Shown: positions 36,450-50,200, numbered from the stretch's first letter. The stretch: DNA of 64,000 bases from Litomosoides sigmodontis (GCA_963070105.1 OY718803.1:9653823-9717822); one strand, 5' to 3'. Program-made: numbers and translations. Notes: generated from the letters alone by a model not told the origin.

Positions 36450-39400
36450 GGTTTAATTACCCAAGTTTGAGGTAATTGAGTGTTTCGGCCCAGAGTTTCG
36501 GCTTCTGTGGCTTGAAGAAAAATTTTGGAACGTCCTGCTATATAGCGGGGCAACATAACATTGTTTAGGAGTCATCGTAGAAAGGACGTTGCACGGTACA
36601 TGTCGATCACGTTTCAATATTGCTCAGGAGTCATCGTAGAACGGACGCTGCACGGCACACGTCGATCACGTTTCCTTCAACATTCCTTCAATAACAATCC
36701 ACCGATCGCTGGATGCAGCACAACCATACCTACACGATGCGGATGAGGTCGTCGGTTTAATTACCCAAGTTTGAGGTAATTGAGTGTTTCGGCCCAGAGT
36801 TTCGGCTTCTGTGGCTTGAAGAAAAATTTTGGAACGTCCTGCTATATAGCGGGGCAACATAACATTGTTTAGGAGTCATCGTAGAAAGGACGTTGCACGG
36901 TACATGTCGATCACGTTTCAATATTGCTTAGGAGTCATCGTAGAACGGACGCTGCACGGCACACGTCGATCACGTTTCCTTCAACATTGCATGCGAGCAG
37001 GTGCTTTTGCAACTTGCATTCCTTCAATAACAATCCACCGATCGCTGGATGCAGCACAACCATACCTACACGATGCGGATGAGGTCGTCGGTTTAATTAC
37101 CCAAGTTTGAGGTAATTGAGTGTTTCGGCCCAGAGTTTCGGCTTCTGTGGCTTGAAGAAAAATTTTGGAACGTCCTGCTATATAGCGGGGCAACATAACA
37201 TTGCTTAGGAGTCATCGTAGAACGGACGCTGCACGATACACGTCGATCACGTTTCAATATTGCTTAGGAGTCATCGTAGAACGGACGCTGCACGGCACAC
37301 GTCGATCACGTTTCCTTCAACATTGCATGCGAGCAGGTGCTTTTGCAACTTGCATTCCTTCAATAACAATCCACCGATCGCTGGATGCAGCACAACCATA
37401 ACCACACGATGCGCATGAGGTCGTCGGTTTAATTACCCAAGTTTGAGGTAATTGAGTGTTTCGGCCCAGAGTTTCGGCTTCTGTGGCTTGAAGAAAAATT
37501 TTGGAACGTCCTGCTATATAGCGGGACAACATAATATTGCTTAGGAGTCATCGTAGAACCGACGTTGCACGGCACACGTCGATCACGTTTCAATATTGCT
37601 TAGGAGTCATCGTAGAACGGACGCTGCACGGCACACGTCGATCACGTTTCCTTCAACATTGCATGCGAGCAGGTGCTTTTGCAACTTGCATTCCTTCAAT
37701 AACAATCCACCGATCGCTGGATGCAGCACAACCATACCTACACGATGCGGATGAGGTCGTCGGTTTAATTACCCAAGTTTGAGGTAATTGAGTGTTTCGG
37801 CCCAGAGTTTCGGCTTCTGTGGCTTGAAGAAAAATTTTGGAACGTCCTGCTATATAGCGGGGCAACATAACATTGCTTAGGAGTCATCGTAGAACCGACG
37901 TTGCACGGCACACGTCGATCACGTTTCAATATTGCTTAGGAGTCATCGTAGAACGGACGCTGCACGGCACACGTCGATCACGTTTCCTTCAACATTCCTT
38001 CAATAACAATCCACCGATCGCTGGATGCAGCACAACCATAACTACACGATGCGCATGAGGTCGTCGGTTTAATTACCCAAGTTTGAGGTAATTGAGTGTT
38101 TCGGCCCAGAGTTTCGGCTTCTGTGGCTTGAAGAAAAATTTTGGAACGTCCTGCTATATAGCGGGACAACATAACATTGTTTAGGAGTCATCGTAGAACG
38201 GACGTTGCACGGCACACGTCGATCACGTTTCAATATTGCTTAGGAGTCATCGTAGAACGGACGCTGCACGGCACACGTCGATCACGTTTCCTTCAACATT
38301 CCTTCAATAACAATCCACCGATCGCTGGATGCAGCACAACCATAACCACACGATGCGCATGAGGTCGTCGGTTTAATTACCCAAGTTTGAGGTAATTGAG
38401 TGTTTCGGCCCAGAGTTTCGGCTTCTGTGGCTTGAAGAAAAATTTTGGAACGTCCTGCTATATAGCGGGACAACATAACATTGTTTAGGAGTCATCGTAG
38501 AAAGGACGTTGCACGGTACATGTCGATCACGTTTCAATATTGCTTAGGAGTCATCGTAGAACGGACGCTGCACGGCACACGTCGATCACGTTTCCTTCAA
38601 CATTGCATGCGAGCAGGTGCTTTTGCAACTTGCATTCCTTCAATAACAATCCACCGATCGCTGGATGCAGCACAACCATACCTACACGATGCGGATGAGG
38701 TCGTCGGTTTAATTACCCAAGTTTGAGGTAATTGAGTGTTTCGGCCCAGAGTTTCGGCTTCTGTGGCTTGAAGAAAAATTTTGGAACGTCCTGCTATATA
38801 GCGGGGCAACATAACATTGCTTAGGAGTCATCGTAGAACGGACGCTGCACGGCACACGTCGATCACGTTTCCTTCAACATTGCATGCGAGCAGGTGCTTT
38901 TGCAACTTGCATTCCTTCAATAACAATCCACCGATCGCTGGATGCAGCACAACCATACCTACACGATGCGGATGAGGTCGTCGGTTTAATTACCCAAGTT
39001 TGAGGTAATTGAGTGTTTCGGCCCAGAGTTTCGGCTTCTGTGGCTTGAAGAAAAATTTTGGAACGTCCTGCTATATAGCGGGGCAACATAACATTGCTTA
39101 GGAGTCATCGTAGAACGGACGCTGCACGATACACGTCTATCACGTTTCAATATTGCTTAGGAGTCATCGTAGAACGGACGCTGCACGGCACACGTCGATC
39201 ACGTTTCCTTCAACATTGCATGCGAGCAGGTGCTTTTGCAACTTGCATTCCTTCAATAACAATCCACCGATCGCTGGATGCAGCACAACCATAACCACAC
39301 GATGCGCATGAGGTCGTCGGTTTAATTACCCAAGTTTGAGGTAATTGAGTGTTTCGGCCCAGAGTTTCGGCTTCTGTGGCTTGAAGAAAAATTTTGGAAC

Positions 39401-42400
39401 GTCCTGCTATATAGCGGGACAACATAATATTGCTTAGGAGTCATCGTAGAACCGACGTTGCACGGCACACGTCGATCACGTTTCAATATTGCTTAGGAGT
39501 CATCGTAGAACGGACGCTGCACGGCACACGTCGATCACGTTTCCTTCAACATTGCATGCGAGCAGGTGCTTTTGCAACTTGCATTCCTTCAATAACAATC
39601 CACCGATCGCTGGATGCAGCACAACCATACCTACACGATGCGGATGAGGTCGTCGGTTTAATTACCCAAGTTTGAGGTAATTGAGTGTTTCGGCCCAGAG
39701 TTTCGGCTTCTGTGGCTTGAAGAAAAATTTTGGAACGTCCTGCTATATAGCGGGGCAACATAACATTGCTTAGGAGTCATCGTAGAACCGACGTTGCACG
39801 GCACACGTCGATCACGTTTCAATATTGCTTAGGAGTCATCGTAGAACGGACGCTGCACGGCACACGTCGATCACGTTTCCTTCAACATTGCATGCGAGCA
39901 GGTGCTTTTGCAACTTGCATTCCTTCAATAACAATCCACCGATCGCTGGATGCAGCACAACCATACCTACACGATGCGGATGAGGTCGTCGGTTTAATTA
40001 CCCAAGTTTGAGGTAATTGAGTGTTTAGGCCCAGAGTTTCGGCTTCTGTGGCTTGAAGAAAAATTTTGGAACGTCCTGCTATATAGCGGGACAACATAAT
40101 ATTGCTTAGGAGTCATCGTAGAACCGACGTTGCACGGCACACGTCGATCACGTTTCAATATTGCTTAGGAGTCATCGTAGAACGGACGCTGCACGGCACA
40201 CGTCGATCACGTTTCCTTCAACATTGCATGCGAGCAGGTGCTTTTGCAACTTGCATTCCTTCAATAACAATCCACCGATCGCTGGATGCAGCACAACCAT
40301 ACCTACACGATGCGGATGAGGTCGTCGGTTTAATTACCCAAGTTTGAGGTAATTGAGTGTTTCGGCCCAGAGTTTCGGCTTCTGTGGCTTGAAGAAAAAT
40401 TTTGGAACGTCCTGCTATATAGCGGGGCAACATAACATTGTTTAGGAGTCATCGTAGAAAGGACGTTGCACGGTACATGTCGATCACGTTTCAATATTGC
40501 TTAGGAGTCATCGTAGAACGGACGCTGCACGGCACACGTCGATCACGTTTCCTTCAACATTGCATGCGAGCAGGTGCTTTTGCAACTTGCATTCCTTCAA
40601 TAACAATCCACCGATCGCTGGATGCAGCACAACCATAACCACACGATGCGCATGAGGTCGTCGGTTTAATTACCCAAGTTTGAGGTAATTGAGTGTTTCG
40701 GCCCAGAGTTTCGGCTTCTGTGGCTTGAAGAAAAATTTTGGAACGTCCTGCTATATAGCGGGGCAACATAACACTGCTTAGGAGTCATCGTAGAAAGGAC
40801 GTTGCACGGTACATGTCGATCACGTTTCAATATTGCTTAGGAGTCATCGTAGAACGGACGCTGCACGGCACACGTCGATCACGTTTCCTTCAACATTGCA
40901 TGCGAGCAGGTGCTTTTGCAACTTGCATTCCTTCAATAACAATCCACCGATCGCTGGATGCAGCACAACCATAACCACACGATGCGCATGAGGTCGTCGG
41001 TTTAATTACCCAAGTTTGAGGTAATTGAGTGTTTCGGCCCAGAGTTTCGGCTTCTGTGGCTTGAAGAAAAATTTTGGAACGTCCTGCTATATAGCGGGGC
41101 AACATAACATTGTTTAGGAGTCATCGTAGAAAGGACGTTGCACGGTACATGTCGATCACGTTTCAATATTGCTTAGGAGTCATCGTAGAACGGACGCTGC
41201 ACGATACACGTCGATCACGTTTCCTTCAACATTGCATGCGAGCAGGTGCTTTTGCAACTTGCATTCCTTCAATAACAATCCACCGATCGCTGGATGCAGC
41301 ACAACCATAACCACACGATGCGCATGAGGTCGTCGGTTTAATTACCCAAGTTTGAGGTAATTGAGTGTTTCGGCCCAGAGTTTCGGCTTCTGTGGCTTGA
41401 AGAAAAATTTTGGAACGTCCTGCTATATAGCGGGACAACATAATATTGCTTAGGAGTCATCGTAGAACCGACGTTGCACGGCACACGTCGATCACGTTTC
41501 AATATTGCTTAGGAGTCATCGTAGAACGGACGCTGCACGGCACACGTCGATCACGTTTCCTTCAACATTGCATGCGAGCAGGTGCTTTTGCAACTTGCAT
41601 TCCTTCAATAACAATCCACCGATCGCTGGATGCAGCACAACCATAACCACACGATGCGCATGAGGTCGTCGGTTTAATTACCCAAGTTTGAGGTAATTGA
41701 GTGTTTCGGCCCAGAGTTTCGGCTTCTGTGGCTTGAAGAAAAATTTTGGAACGTCCTGCTATATAGCGGGGCAACATAACATTGCTTAGGAGTCATCGTA
41801 GAACGGACGTTGCACGGCACACGTCGATCACGTTTCAATATTGCTTAGGAGTCATCGTAGAACGGACGCTGCACGGCACACGTCGATCACGTTTCCTTCA
41901 ACATTCCTTCAATAACAATCCACCGATCGCTGGATGCAGCACAACCATACCTACACGATGCGGATGAGGTCGTCGGTTTAATTACCCAAGTTTGAGGTAA
42001 TTGAGTGTTTCGGCCCAGAGTTTCGGCTTCTGTGGCTTGAAGAAAAATTTTGGAACGTCCTGCTATATAGCGGGACAACATAACATTGTTTAGGAGTCAT
42101 CGTAGAACGGACGTTGCACGGCACACGTCGATCACGTTTCAATATTGCTTAGGAGTCATCGTAGAACGGACGCTGCACGGCACACGTCGATCACGTTTCC
42201 TTCAACATTGCATGCGAGCAGGTGCTTTTGCAACTTGCATTCCTTCAATAACAATCCACCGATCGCTGGATGCAGCACAACCATAACCACACGATGCGCA
42301 TGAGGTCGTCGGTTTAATTACCCAAGTTTGAGGTAATTGAGTGTTTCGGCCCAGAGTTTCGGCTTCTGTGGCTTGAAGAAAAATTTTGGAACGTCCTGCT

Positions 42401-42746
42401 ATATAGCGGGACAACATAACATTGTTTAGGAGTCATCGTAGAACGGACGCTGCACGATACACGTCGATCACGTTTCAATATTGCTTAGGAGTCATCGTAG
42501 AACGGACGCTGCACGGCACACGTCGATCACGTTTCCTTCAACATTGCATGCGAGCAGGTGCTTTTGCAACTTGCATTCCTTCAATAACAATCCACCGATC
42601 GCTGGATGCAGCACAACCATACCTACACGATGCGGATGAGGTCGTCGGTTTAATTACCCAAGTTTGAGGTAATTGAGTGTTTCGGCCCAGAGTTTCGGCT
42701 TCTGTGGCTTGAAGAAAAATTTTGGAACGTACTGCTATATAGCGGG
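36450..42746 (+). ncRNA. SL1: SL1 RNA genes, final block between 5S copies 18 and 19 (20 copies)
   Basis: Starts at 36450, 36754, 37090, 37426, 37762, 38066, 38370, 38706, 38983, 39319, 39655, 39991, 40327, 40663, 40999, 41335, 41671, 41975, 42311 and 42647. 38706-38983 is the second 277-bp unit. 39991 has the position-37 A variant. The last copy, 42647, has ACTGC for CCTGC in the 3' stem, losing its outermost base pair. Confidence 0.95.
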
Positions 42747-42928
42747 ACAACATAATATTGCTTAGGAGTCATCGTAGAACGGACGCTGCACGATACATGT
42801 TGATCACGTTTCCGTCAAGATGATATGCCAACGTGGGACACTAAATAGTGATTACAAAATGGCGGTATTACAAAGGAAAAGGGCGGTAGTACAAAAGGAA
42901 TGTTATCTAGCCATTTAACGACGTAAGT

Positions 42929-43046
42929 GTCTACGACCATACCACGTTGAAAGCACGACATCTCGTCCGATCTGTCAAGTTAAGCAACGTTGGGCCTATT
43001 TAGTACTTGGATCGGAGACGGCCTGGGAATCCCAGGTGTTGTAGAT
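42929..43046 (+). rRNA. 5S rRNA (copy 19, array-terminal, diverged)
   Basis: Last element of the array. It is U2 type but has GG to AT at positions 70-71 (GGGCCTATTTAG) and ends in T instead of C118, so the G1-C118 pair is lost. The T6 spacer seen after other copies is replaced by CGCTTTTCCTTTTTTTAGC, and no SL1 gene follows; unique sequence begins at once. Probably a degenerating edge copy, though the downstream T7 could still terminate Pol III. Confidence 0.88.
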
Positions 43047-43496
43047 CGCTTTTCCTTTTTTTAGCATAACTTTCTATGAAAACAATCCGTTGCATTCGAA
43101 ACATTCTAACATCTCGGAGTTTACCTACGGTAATTAATTATTTCACTTGCATTAGTTAAATGTTTCATCTCCAAGCTCTCTCAAATGCGCTATATATGGC
43201 AATTTATTGAATCGAAAACTATCAAAAGCTAGCTAGCTATAAGACTGAATCTTCGTGATATAATATACAGACTTGCATGATTTAATGTTCATTTTTCTAG
43301 GCAAATTTGTTATTGAAAAATGTCCGTTTTCCCTGGTAAATTTAATTTGGTAATTGAATTGTATTTCAAGTTTTTGAGCTTATTTTCTTTATTGTGTGAT
43401 GTCTATTTCCCACTCCAACGAGCATGAAATGTGCGGAGAGTTTAATTGCACTATGAATTATTTATTTATTATATCTCACTGTAACTCCTGATAGTA

Positions 43497-43572
<76 letters not shown>

Positions 43573-44250
43573 TACACACACAAAATGAAATATCGAAATT
43601 GAACGGAAGTTGTTTAGAACGAATTTTATACTGCAATTAATAAAATATTGCAATTAACAATTTCGCATGCATTCAACTTACTTCCTCTTCAGCAGCGGTA
43701 CAGATGGGAAGTGGTGTAATAAGGGGAGATAATTAACAATTGAATTAGCTGTTTGTAGCAAGTTTAATTAATTCTCAATAATACAAGCATTGATGAGTGA
43801 GAGGGAGCAACTTGTTAAATGTATTGCTAATTGGAAGATTTGCAACAATTAACAGGAACACTTTTCCAATATGAGAGAAGTTATTAACTTTCCACGATCC
43901 ATTATCACGCAATCACAGCAGACTTTAATAAGCCTGATATGGAGTATTTTATTGCACAAGTTAGAAAAAGGTGGATCTTGGGAACTCTACCACGGCATTT
44001 TACTTGTGGTCACTCTGGTATAGAAAAGTATGTAGTATTAAAGCTCTGACGTTGGTATGCTAAGTGCCGGTTAATGTAAATTTTTAACTCGCCGTTCAAA
44101 TATGTAAATGCAAAGGGTAGAGGATTATCCGTTTACGTCGTAATTAAACAACTCTGCAACATCTTAACGGTGAGAATTAGGATTGACTGAGGCAACATAT
44201 GTCTGAGCAAAATTTCCTAACTTAGTGTTTGGCTATTCTAAGCCTACTAT
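43047..44250. other. Unique intergenic region between the array and mks-6
   Basis: AT-rich sequence with no convincing exon on either strand. It contains a (CA)n microsatellite and the downstream flank of the - strand mks-6 gene. I did not find a clear AATAAA on the - strand just after the mks-6 stop. Confidence 0.7.
43499..43582. repeat. (CA)n microsatellite
   Basis: About 35 uninterrupted CA units to 43568, then TACATA interruptions and five more CA units. Confidence 0.97.
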
Positions 44251-47200
44251 TTACCTTATCAACGGCTTTAAGGCAGCAACTGCGACAGAGCATGACAAAA
44301 TATTGTTGACAAATGACTGCAGTTGAACGGCAAACGCAAACTGAACACTGTGATCGGTGTTCTCGTGGATCTTCAGTGACAGTACCCGCTCCATTACTTC
44401 ATCAGCTGTACCGTATCGATGACGAAAAGCTACGGCACTTACCCGATATGAATCATGCAGTCCTGCCAACTCAGCATTTACCTGCTCCATATTACTCGTA
44501 TGCTCCAGCTCAGATAAAATTTTACGCAGTATCCTGAAGATTTTCGAAATGCTCGATGAAAATTTTGCAATTCAAATTTCTCACAAATGGTGAGTTTTTA
44601 AGTAAGAAATATTCTCTTAACTAAATGAAATTTAGATATTTGTCTGCTAATAAATGAGAAAAATAAAGGTGAAGATATTTGTGGAATAAGTGATCGCTGC
44701 ATAATCTGTTAGGAGAAGAAAACACAAAGTGTAATCCCACATACCTAGAAGCAAGTAAATTCCAGTGCGGGATACCATATGGACGACTTTGATCAAATTT
44801 CAAACGAATTTCACGTTCCAAGTTAGTTCGAAGCTGCAGCACTGCATCGTTTTCCGTGTCAAAATACGTAATGTGTTCCGGTTGCACCGACTCCAAATCA
44901 GTTCGATCACTGCTAAACAGTGGTAACCATTGACTGCGCTTCTGCAATTCGTCCACTTCATGCAACATTTGCGGCTCAACTACGAGGACTTCAAAGTGCG
45001 TAATTTAAATGATTCACAAATAATTCTTTCATAAATTTTTTCCTTTTACTGAAACATACGGTCAGATCAAATTGCATTTGACTTGGATGTTCATATTTTT
45101 GAATGTTTGCATACAGATTTCCGGCACAAGCAATGGTGCCAACAGATGTGATAGGACAGAGCGGATCATTTAGTCTGTAACAGTTACCATCGGATGGATT
45201 TAAGATTAAAGTACCATCCGCAACCATTGCCATTACATAGGCTGATTTGGGACCTGTAAATGCCACATTTAAAATTATCTTTAAATTAACTTTGAAAATC
45301 TCAAATTCATCTTCATTTCAAATCAAAACTCTAAGTATCTGAAAAAAACCAGTGAAAAATATTTTTTCTGAAATTAAAATTTTTTAATAAATGCACGAGT
45401 GCGTGAAATAGTAATTTTAAAAGTAATAAATTAGTTCAAGTTCGTTTCTAAATTGTTCACCTTCCGGTAGTGATTTTCCGAATAAAACGTACGATTTTAT
45501 GCCAAGATGTAACAACCAGCAACATAGCACTATCGCATGCTCATCCATAATTCCACAGCCAATTAATAGAAACTTAAAATTAATGAAAATTATTGATTTG
45601 TTAAAATTTATGCGAATTGTTGATTTGTCACTTAGAATTTGCAACATACAGCGTTCACTCACAGCATTTCAATTCATCAAACAAAATTCACCCGGTCGGC
45701 AGTGAACCAAACATCACCGAATTCCGGAAATGCTGCTGAATCGGAAACAAACGGTATGTGCGAAATTATTTGACATGCACTACGAGCCAGAGCTTGTGAT
45801 GATAAAGCTGATAAGCTTAAGCTTGCTGGTGGCTTAATTGGTCGAATGAATCTGAAAAATACACCTATCTTTTAATTAAATTCAAATAACATTCAAAAAA
45901 AAGTGTAAACATTGCCACACAGACAGATATATACATCAGTTGCACTCAATAAATTATGTAATTTTCTTTAGCAACAAATATGTATGGATAATTGGAGCAG
46001 AAAAATACTAAATTGTTCAATTTTAAAATTTCATTTAATTTAGTTTTAGCTTAAAAAAAAAGTAGCCTTCGCATACTTTCCCACTCAAACAGTCTCTTTC
46101 GCATGAGCTAAATGAGAGAGAGAGAGAGAGAGAGAGAATTAAAATTAATTTCGGAAGTGAATTGAGGTGAGTGTGATATTTCGGAAGATCGTACCTGCAT
46201 GCGAGCACTCGTTTGCCGGTAGCGCTTTGTACAACACTGATGTAACGACGATGCGCAAAACGACTCCTAGCATTTTTCTCCCATTCCAATGATTTTTTAC
46301 GTATCTGAAATTATTGCATAAATTTCACATTTTTTTTTTCTCTAACAAATTAACAATTTTACGGCAAGTGAATTTTAAGAGTAATATAATAAAAAAAAAC
46401 CCTTACTGTGTTACTCTCATCAATGCTCAAATATTTCGGGTCAGGAATTTGTGGCCGACTTATATCTGGCTTAAAAGCTATTAGCAGTTTTACATACGCT
46501 GGTTGATTGCTAATCCTGAAAAGGTTTTATCAGATTAAAAAAAAAAAGAGCAATCTGTAATAATTTGGAAAAAATTTACCATTCCTTACCATTTCCATAT
46601 TAAATTTAACTTTTGTTTTGATGTTTTTTTTTTGCTTAAATTAGTTATTAGCAAACCTGTAGGCGTCAAGAAATAGTGGCGTTTGCAGACGTAAGCATCC
46701 GTCGATTTTGCCATCGAAGTAAACAGTTGTCAGTGGTATAAAGATTGAGCCTAGCCATCGTCGCTCCAACTGTTCATGCACCGAATTAGGTTCACGATCA
46801 TCAGCGTCAAGTTTGGTGATCAGCTGAAGCAAACTTGTACGTGTCGTTTGCGCTTTCACTTCTTGCATTTCATTCTCACCTGCCCAGTGATGTCACACCA
46901 GTGAATCTGACCTGATCATAGACTGCAATTTTAATCGAATCTGAAACTGTCCCGAAATCATTGTTAGCTGTACGCAGACGATCTAATTTCAGTTCAAGTG
47001 TTTGCTGCCAATACGGATGTTGTCCATTGGATATTGTTGTTTGCGCTGCTGCATCCTGCAACTTTTTATGATTAAAACTAAAATTACTTGCCATTCGTTG
47101 AAGGCACTTGTGTGGTGCATGGCGGAAGGAAAAGAAATTTATTAAATAATTGAAAATTAATGCTATCACTTTCGTCCATTACAACTGTTTTTCGCTAAAT

Positions 47201-50200
47201 TCGCAATGAACAACAATGAACCTGAAATGAAACTTCCACGAATGGTAGCAATTCTTCTCGTTCAGGTTCCGGAAGATTCACTGCGGAATGAATGTTGACA
47301 ACAAGATGGTAATCCGCATCACTTGCTACCTATATTATTCAATTAGCTTTATATTAATTAACACACATTGCATGCACAGTGATAGTTTTAAGTTCATGCA
47401 GTACCTTCCGTTTAATTGCTGGATGCCTTCGTGGCTTCAACTTTCGTGACATTTCAATGGAGCTAAATGAGAGTGTGTGAAATATGCCGAACAGTTTCGG
47501 AAGTGGTTCTTCGTACACCAATTCCTGCACCGTTCTCATGCTCTGCTCACGCATTGCTCGCTCATGAAAACGATTACTGAAAGATGGAATGAAGAGAGTG
47601 GAAGAAAGCGGAAACCATTTAATTAATTAACAGCATGAAGTAGCCATTTCAAGCTATTAATTCATTACCGTAGCATAACGACGTATTGATTTCCAGTACT
47701 TCGATAATGATCAATTTTTGTTTTATAATTATCTTCATTTATCGCACAGTCTTTGGACATCATTTGGTGCTCAATTTCTGAATTCAACAATGGAAGTGGC
47801 TTCTTTATGCCTGTCCCTTGCTCATTACGCATTTGTAAAGCCTTGAATCTGCAAAGTAAAAACAAAAACATGAAAGGTAAGCGGTGCTTACTTAAATCTA
47901 TCTTTAAACTTAGTTGCTAATTACTAAGCATTAGGTTACTACGTCACTTTTCCACGTGACATACTGACACTTCCCACTTGTTAGCTAAAATCAGCTTATC
48001 ACTTAATTAATTGCTTTAGACGGACCTGATATCATTGTCAAATTCCTCATCGCTGCATAGCCGTACTTCTTTAGGTATCAAATCGAAATTGTCAGCATTG
48101 ACAGGTAGCTGCTCCTGCTGCAGCTTAAATATTGGACGTTGTTGATGCTTACTACTTGTTGTAAACGTGGCTTGCTTAGGCCACGACACGTTACAGTACA
48201 ATTCACCAGATATGCATGGCCTATGATTGCCTGAGCCAAGACTAGAATGCATCCTGGAATCAAGCAAGACTTAATTCACTTAATACTGAAAATGGAAAGA
48301 TAGCAATAAAGCAAGTTGCATTAGCTAGAGAAATATTTGCAATTAATTAAGCGCTGTACGCTCCATACTATAAAATGTAACTTACAGTTATAATTCAAAA
48401 TTAATTTTGGAATTATTACCCATTTATGACTAAATCACTAGCGAACTGTACCGGTTCTACAATATTTCGTTCATCCGCCACCTTATCCTCATCCGGTAAC
48501 GGTAAACCAACAATTGCAATTTTACGAGCTTCTCGTTTCGGAACTTTCTCGAAAATTGTTATTGTTACAGATTCCGGTATTTCTCGTACCTAAATTGGCA
48601 AGCGATAACTTATTCAGCGATGTGATTACTGAAATTTGAATTACTGGAAAATTCAAAATTAACCATCGAATTACTGTAATCTCTTCCCACCTATTTCTAC
48701 GAACTTAACAATATCCCTTAGAAATAGCCTGGCAATAATCGTTGTAGAAAACTGAAATGAAATTGTGTAGAAAAAATTGAGGGAATTCAGACGAGTTAAA
48801 TCTGTCACTTATATGCCCTATATTTATAAAATATTTTTTTAAAGGAAAAATTTACCTGTAAATTATAAATTTGTCCAAAATAAGCCTGGAAATTGCTATC
48901 AAGTGGTGTGTGCAAAGTTCTGCACACAATAATATTGTTAAATTCAATTTGTACTTGAAGACGACATTTCTGCAAATAATTGATCCGATCGATTTCATCT
49001 TTAGGTGTTGCTGGATCATTCGATTGAGAATCACTGTTGCCGTCACTCAACACGTAAACCGGAACGTGACGCAGCTCATCAAACAATTCCAACTTTTCCG
49101 CAACATTTATTCCATCCATCTGATCGTCCGACTGCTTGCTGCAAAAGCTCATTGCACTAAAAGTATTTCTTGAAACTTGATGAGAGTAATGCGTCTAACG
49201 CTGGCACAAGTAGTGTTAGTGGCAATTTCAACGAACGTACGTCAGACCAAACGTCTCAGCGTGTTGTTGCTCGAAGCATATTTTCTTCACCGATAATGTT
49301 GTGGTGGAATATTTTTGTAGCTGTCGTAATTTTTGCAATTTAATCCAATTTTCCTCAATCCTATCGCCCAAATCCAAATAACTTCGTTGTTTATCCTCTA
49401 AGCCAATCATTAATTCTCTCATCCGACATTCTGCGCTAAACCAAAAAAAAAACGCTTGATCATAAGAAAATTTCATTTAAGCTGCAACTCTTTTTTTTTG
49501 AAAAAAATAACAAAAAAAAATGTTAAAATTCACACCCGGAATTATTTTAAAAATATTTTTTTTTTAATGAAAATTTTTACAGTTTCACACTGTATTCGCA
49601 TGAACAGTATTACGGTGCGTCCATTAGTTGTAGTCAGTCGGTAACTCCTGCCGTACACATTGAGCGCATGTGTTACGTGCAATCAAAGGATGGGGCAATT
49701 ATTTAGTGTATTCAAATAATTAATTTTTAATCAGTTTAAATAATAATTATTTAATGTTCTAACAAAACTATTTAAATAATCTACCTGTGTAGAAAATTAC
49801 GAATTATAGATTCTTTTTTACTGCAAAATTTTTCCTCAAACATTTAAAAAACAAAAAGCCTAACCTTTCATTTTCATTCTTTTTTGACATTCTTTTATTG
49901 AGTAATGCTTTTTCTTCGATTTCAACTTCTTTTAATAATTTCAGTGCTTCTTGCATTCTAGTTGATTGCATTTTGTGCAAATTTCGAATAACACTGCACA
50001 GCTAAAATTAATATTTCAATTTATTAAAATTTATATTTAACTAAGCAAAAATGAACGGCTTATTCCTCCTCCCCAACTTCTTAGTCTAACCAAGTCTTCC
50101 TGTCCAAACAACCAATGATAACTGAAAACGATCCGATTCAAGTCAATATCCAGCTGTATAAAATCTTGCTCTTTTAGTCGATGAAGCGCCTTATCCCATT

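Larger units (their letters stand above)
1..43046 (+). repeat. SL1 RNA / 5S rRNA tandem gene array
   Basis: Continuous head-to-tail array with all RNA genes on the + strand; it runs off the left end of the window. I located 122 SL1 RNA genes and 19 5S genes. Start-to-start SL1 spacing is 336, 304, 497 (when a 5S lies between) or 277 bp (twice); only the error-rich stretch near 9-11 kb deviates, by 1-2 bases. Each unit can be read as a 225-bp constant frame (from 58 bp upstream of the SL1 start through one 59-bp element), plus 0 or 1 extra 59-bp element, plus an insert of 20, 52 or 272 bp. The 272-bp insert is the 5S cassette and always occurs with a single 59-bp element. Linkage of 5S and SL1 genes is known in nematodes; the strong excess of SL1 copies is the notable part. 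Confidence 0.97.

Noticed and set aside
1..42753. Over a hundred open frames of 60-90 codons on both strands, recurring with the array period
   Set aside because: They are antisense or sense readings of SL1, 5S and spacer DNA, exist only because the unit happens to be open, and are repeated by copy number. Several would start with TTG. No protein features are seen.
1..43046. A CRISPR-like or bacterial repeat interpretation of the regular array
   Set aside because: Units are long RNA genes with intact SL1 and 5S structures; there are no unique spacers and the flanks are eukaryotic intron-containing genes.
47195..47221. Apparent 27-nt intron in mks-6 (GTTCAT...TTTAG)
   Set aside because: A normal intron from 47221 down to 47056, ending TTGCAG, joins EVSFQ to [11 protein letters not shown] in phase and matches the family better.
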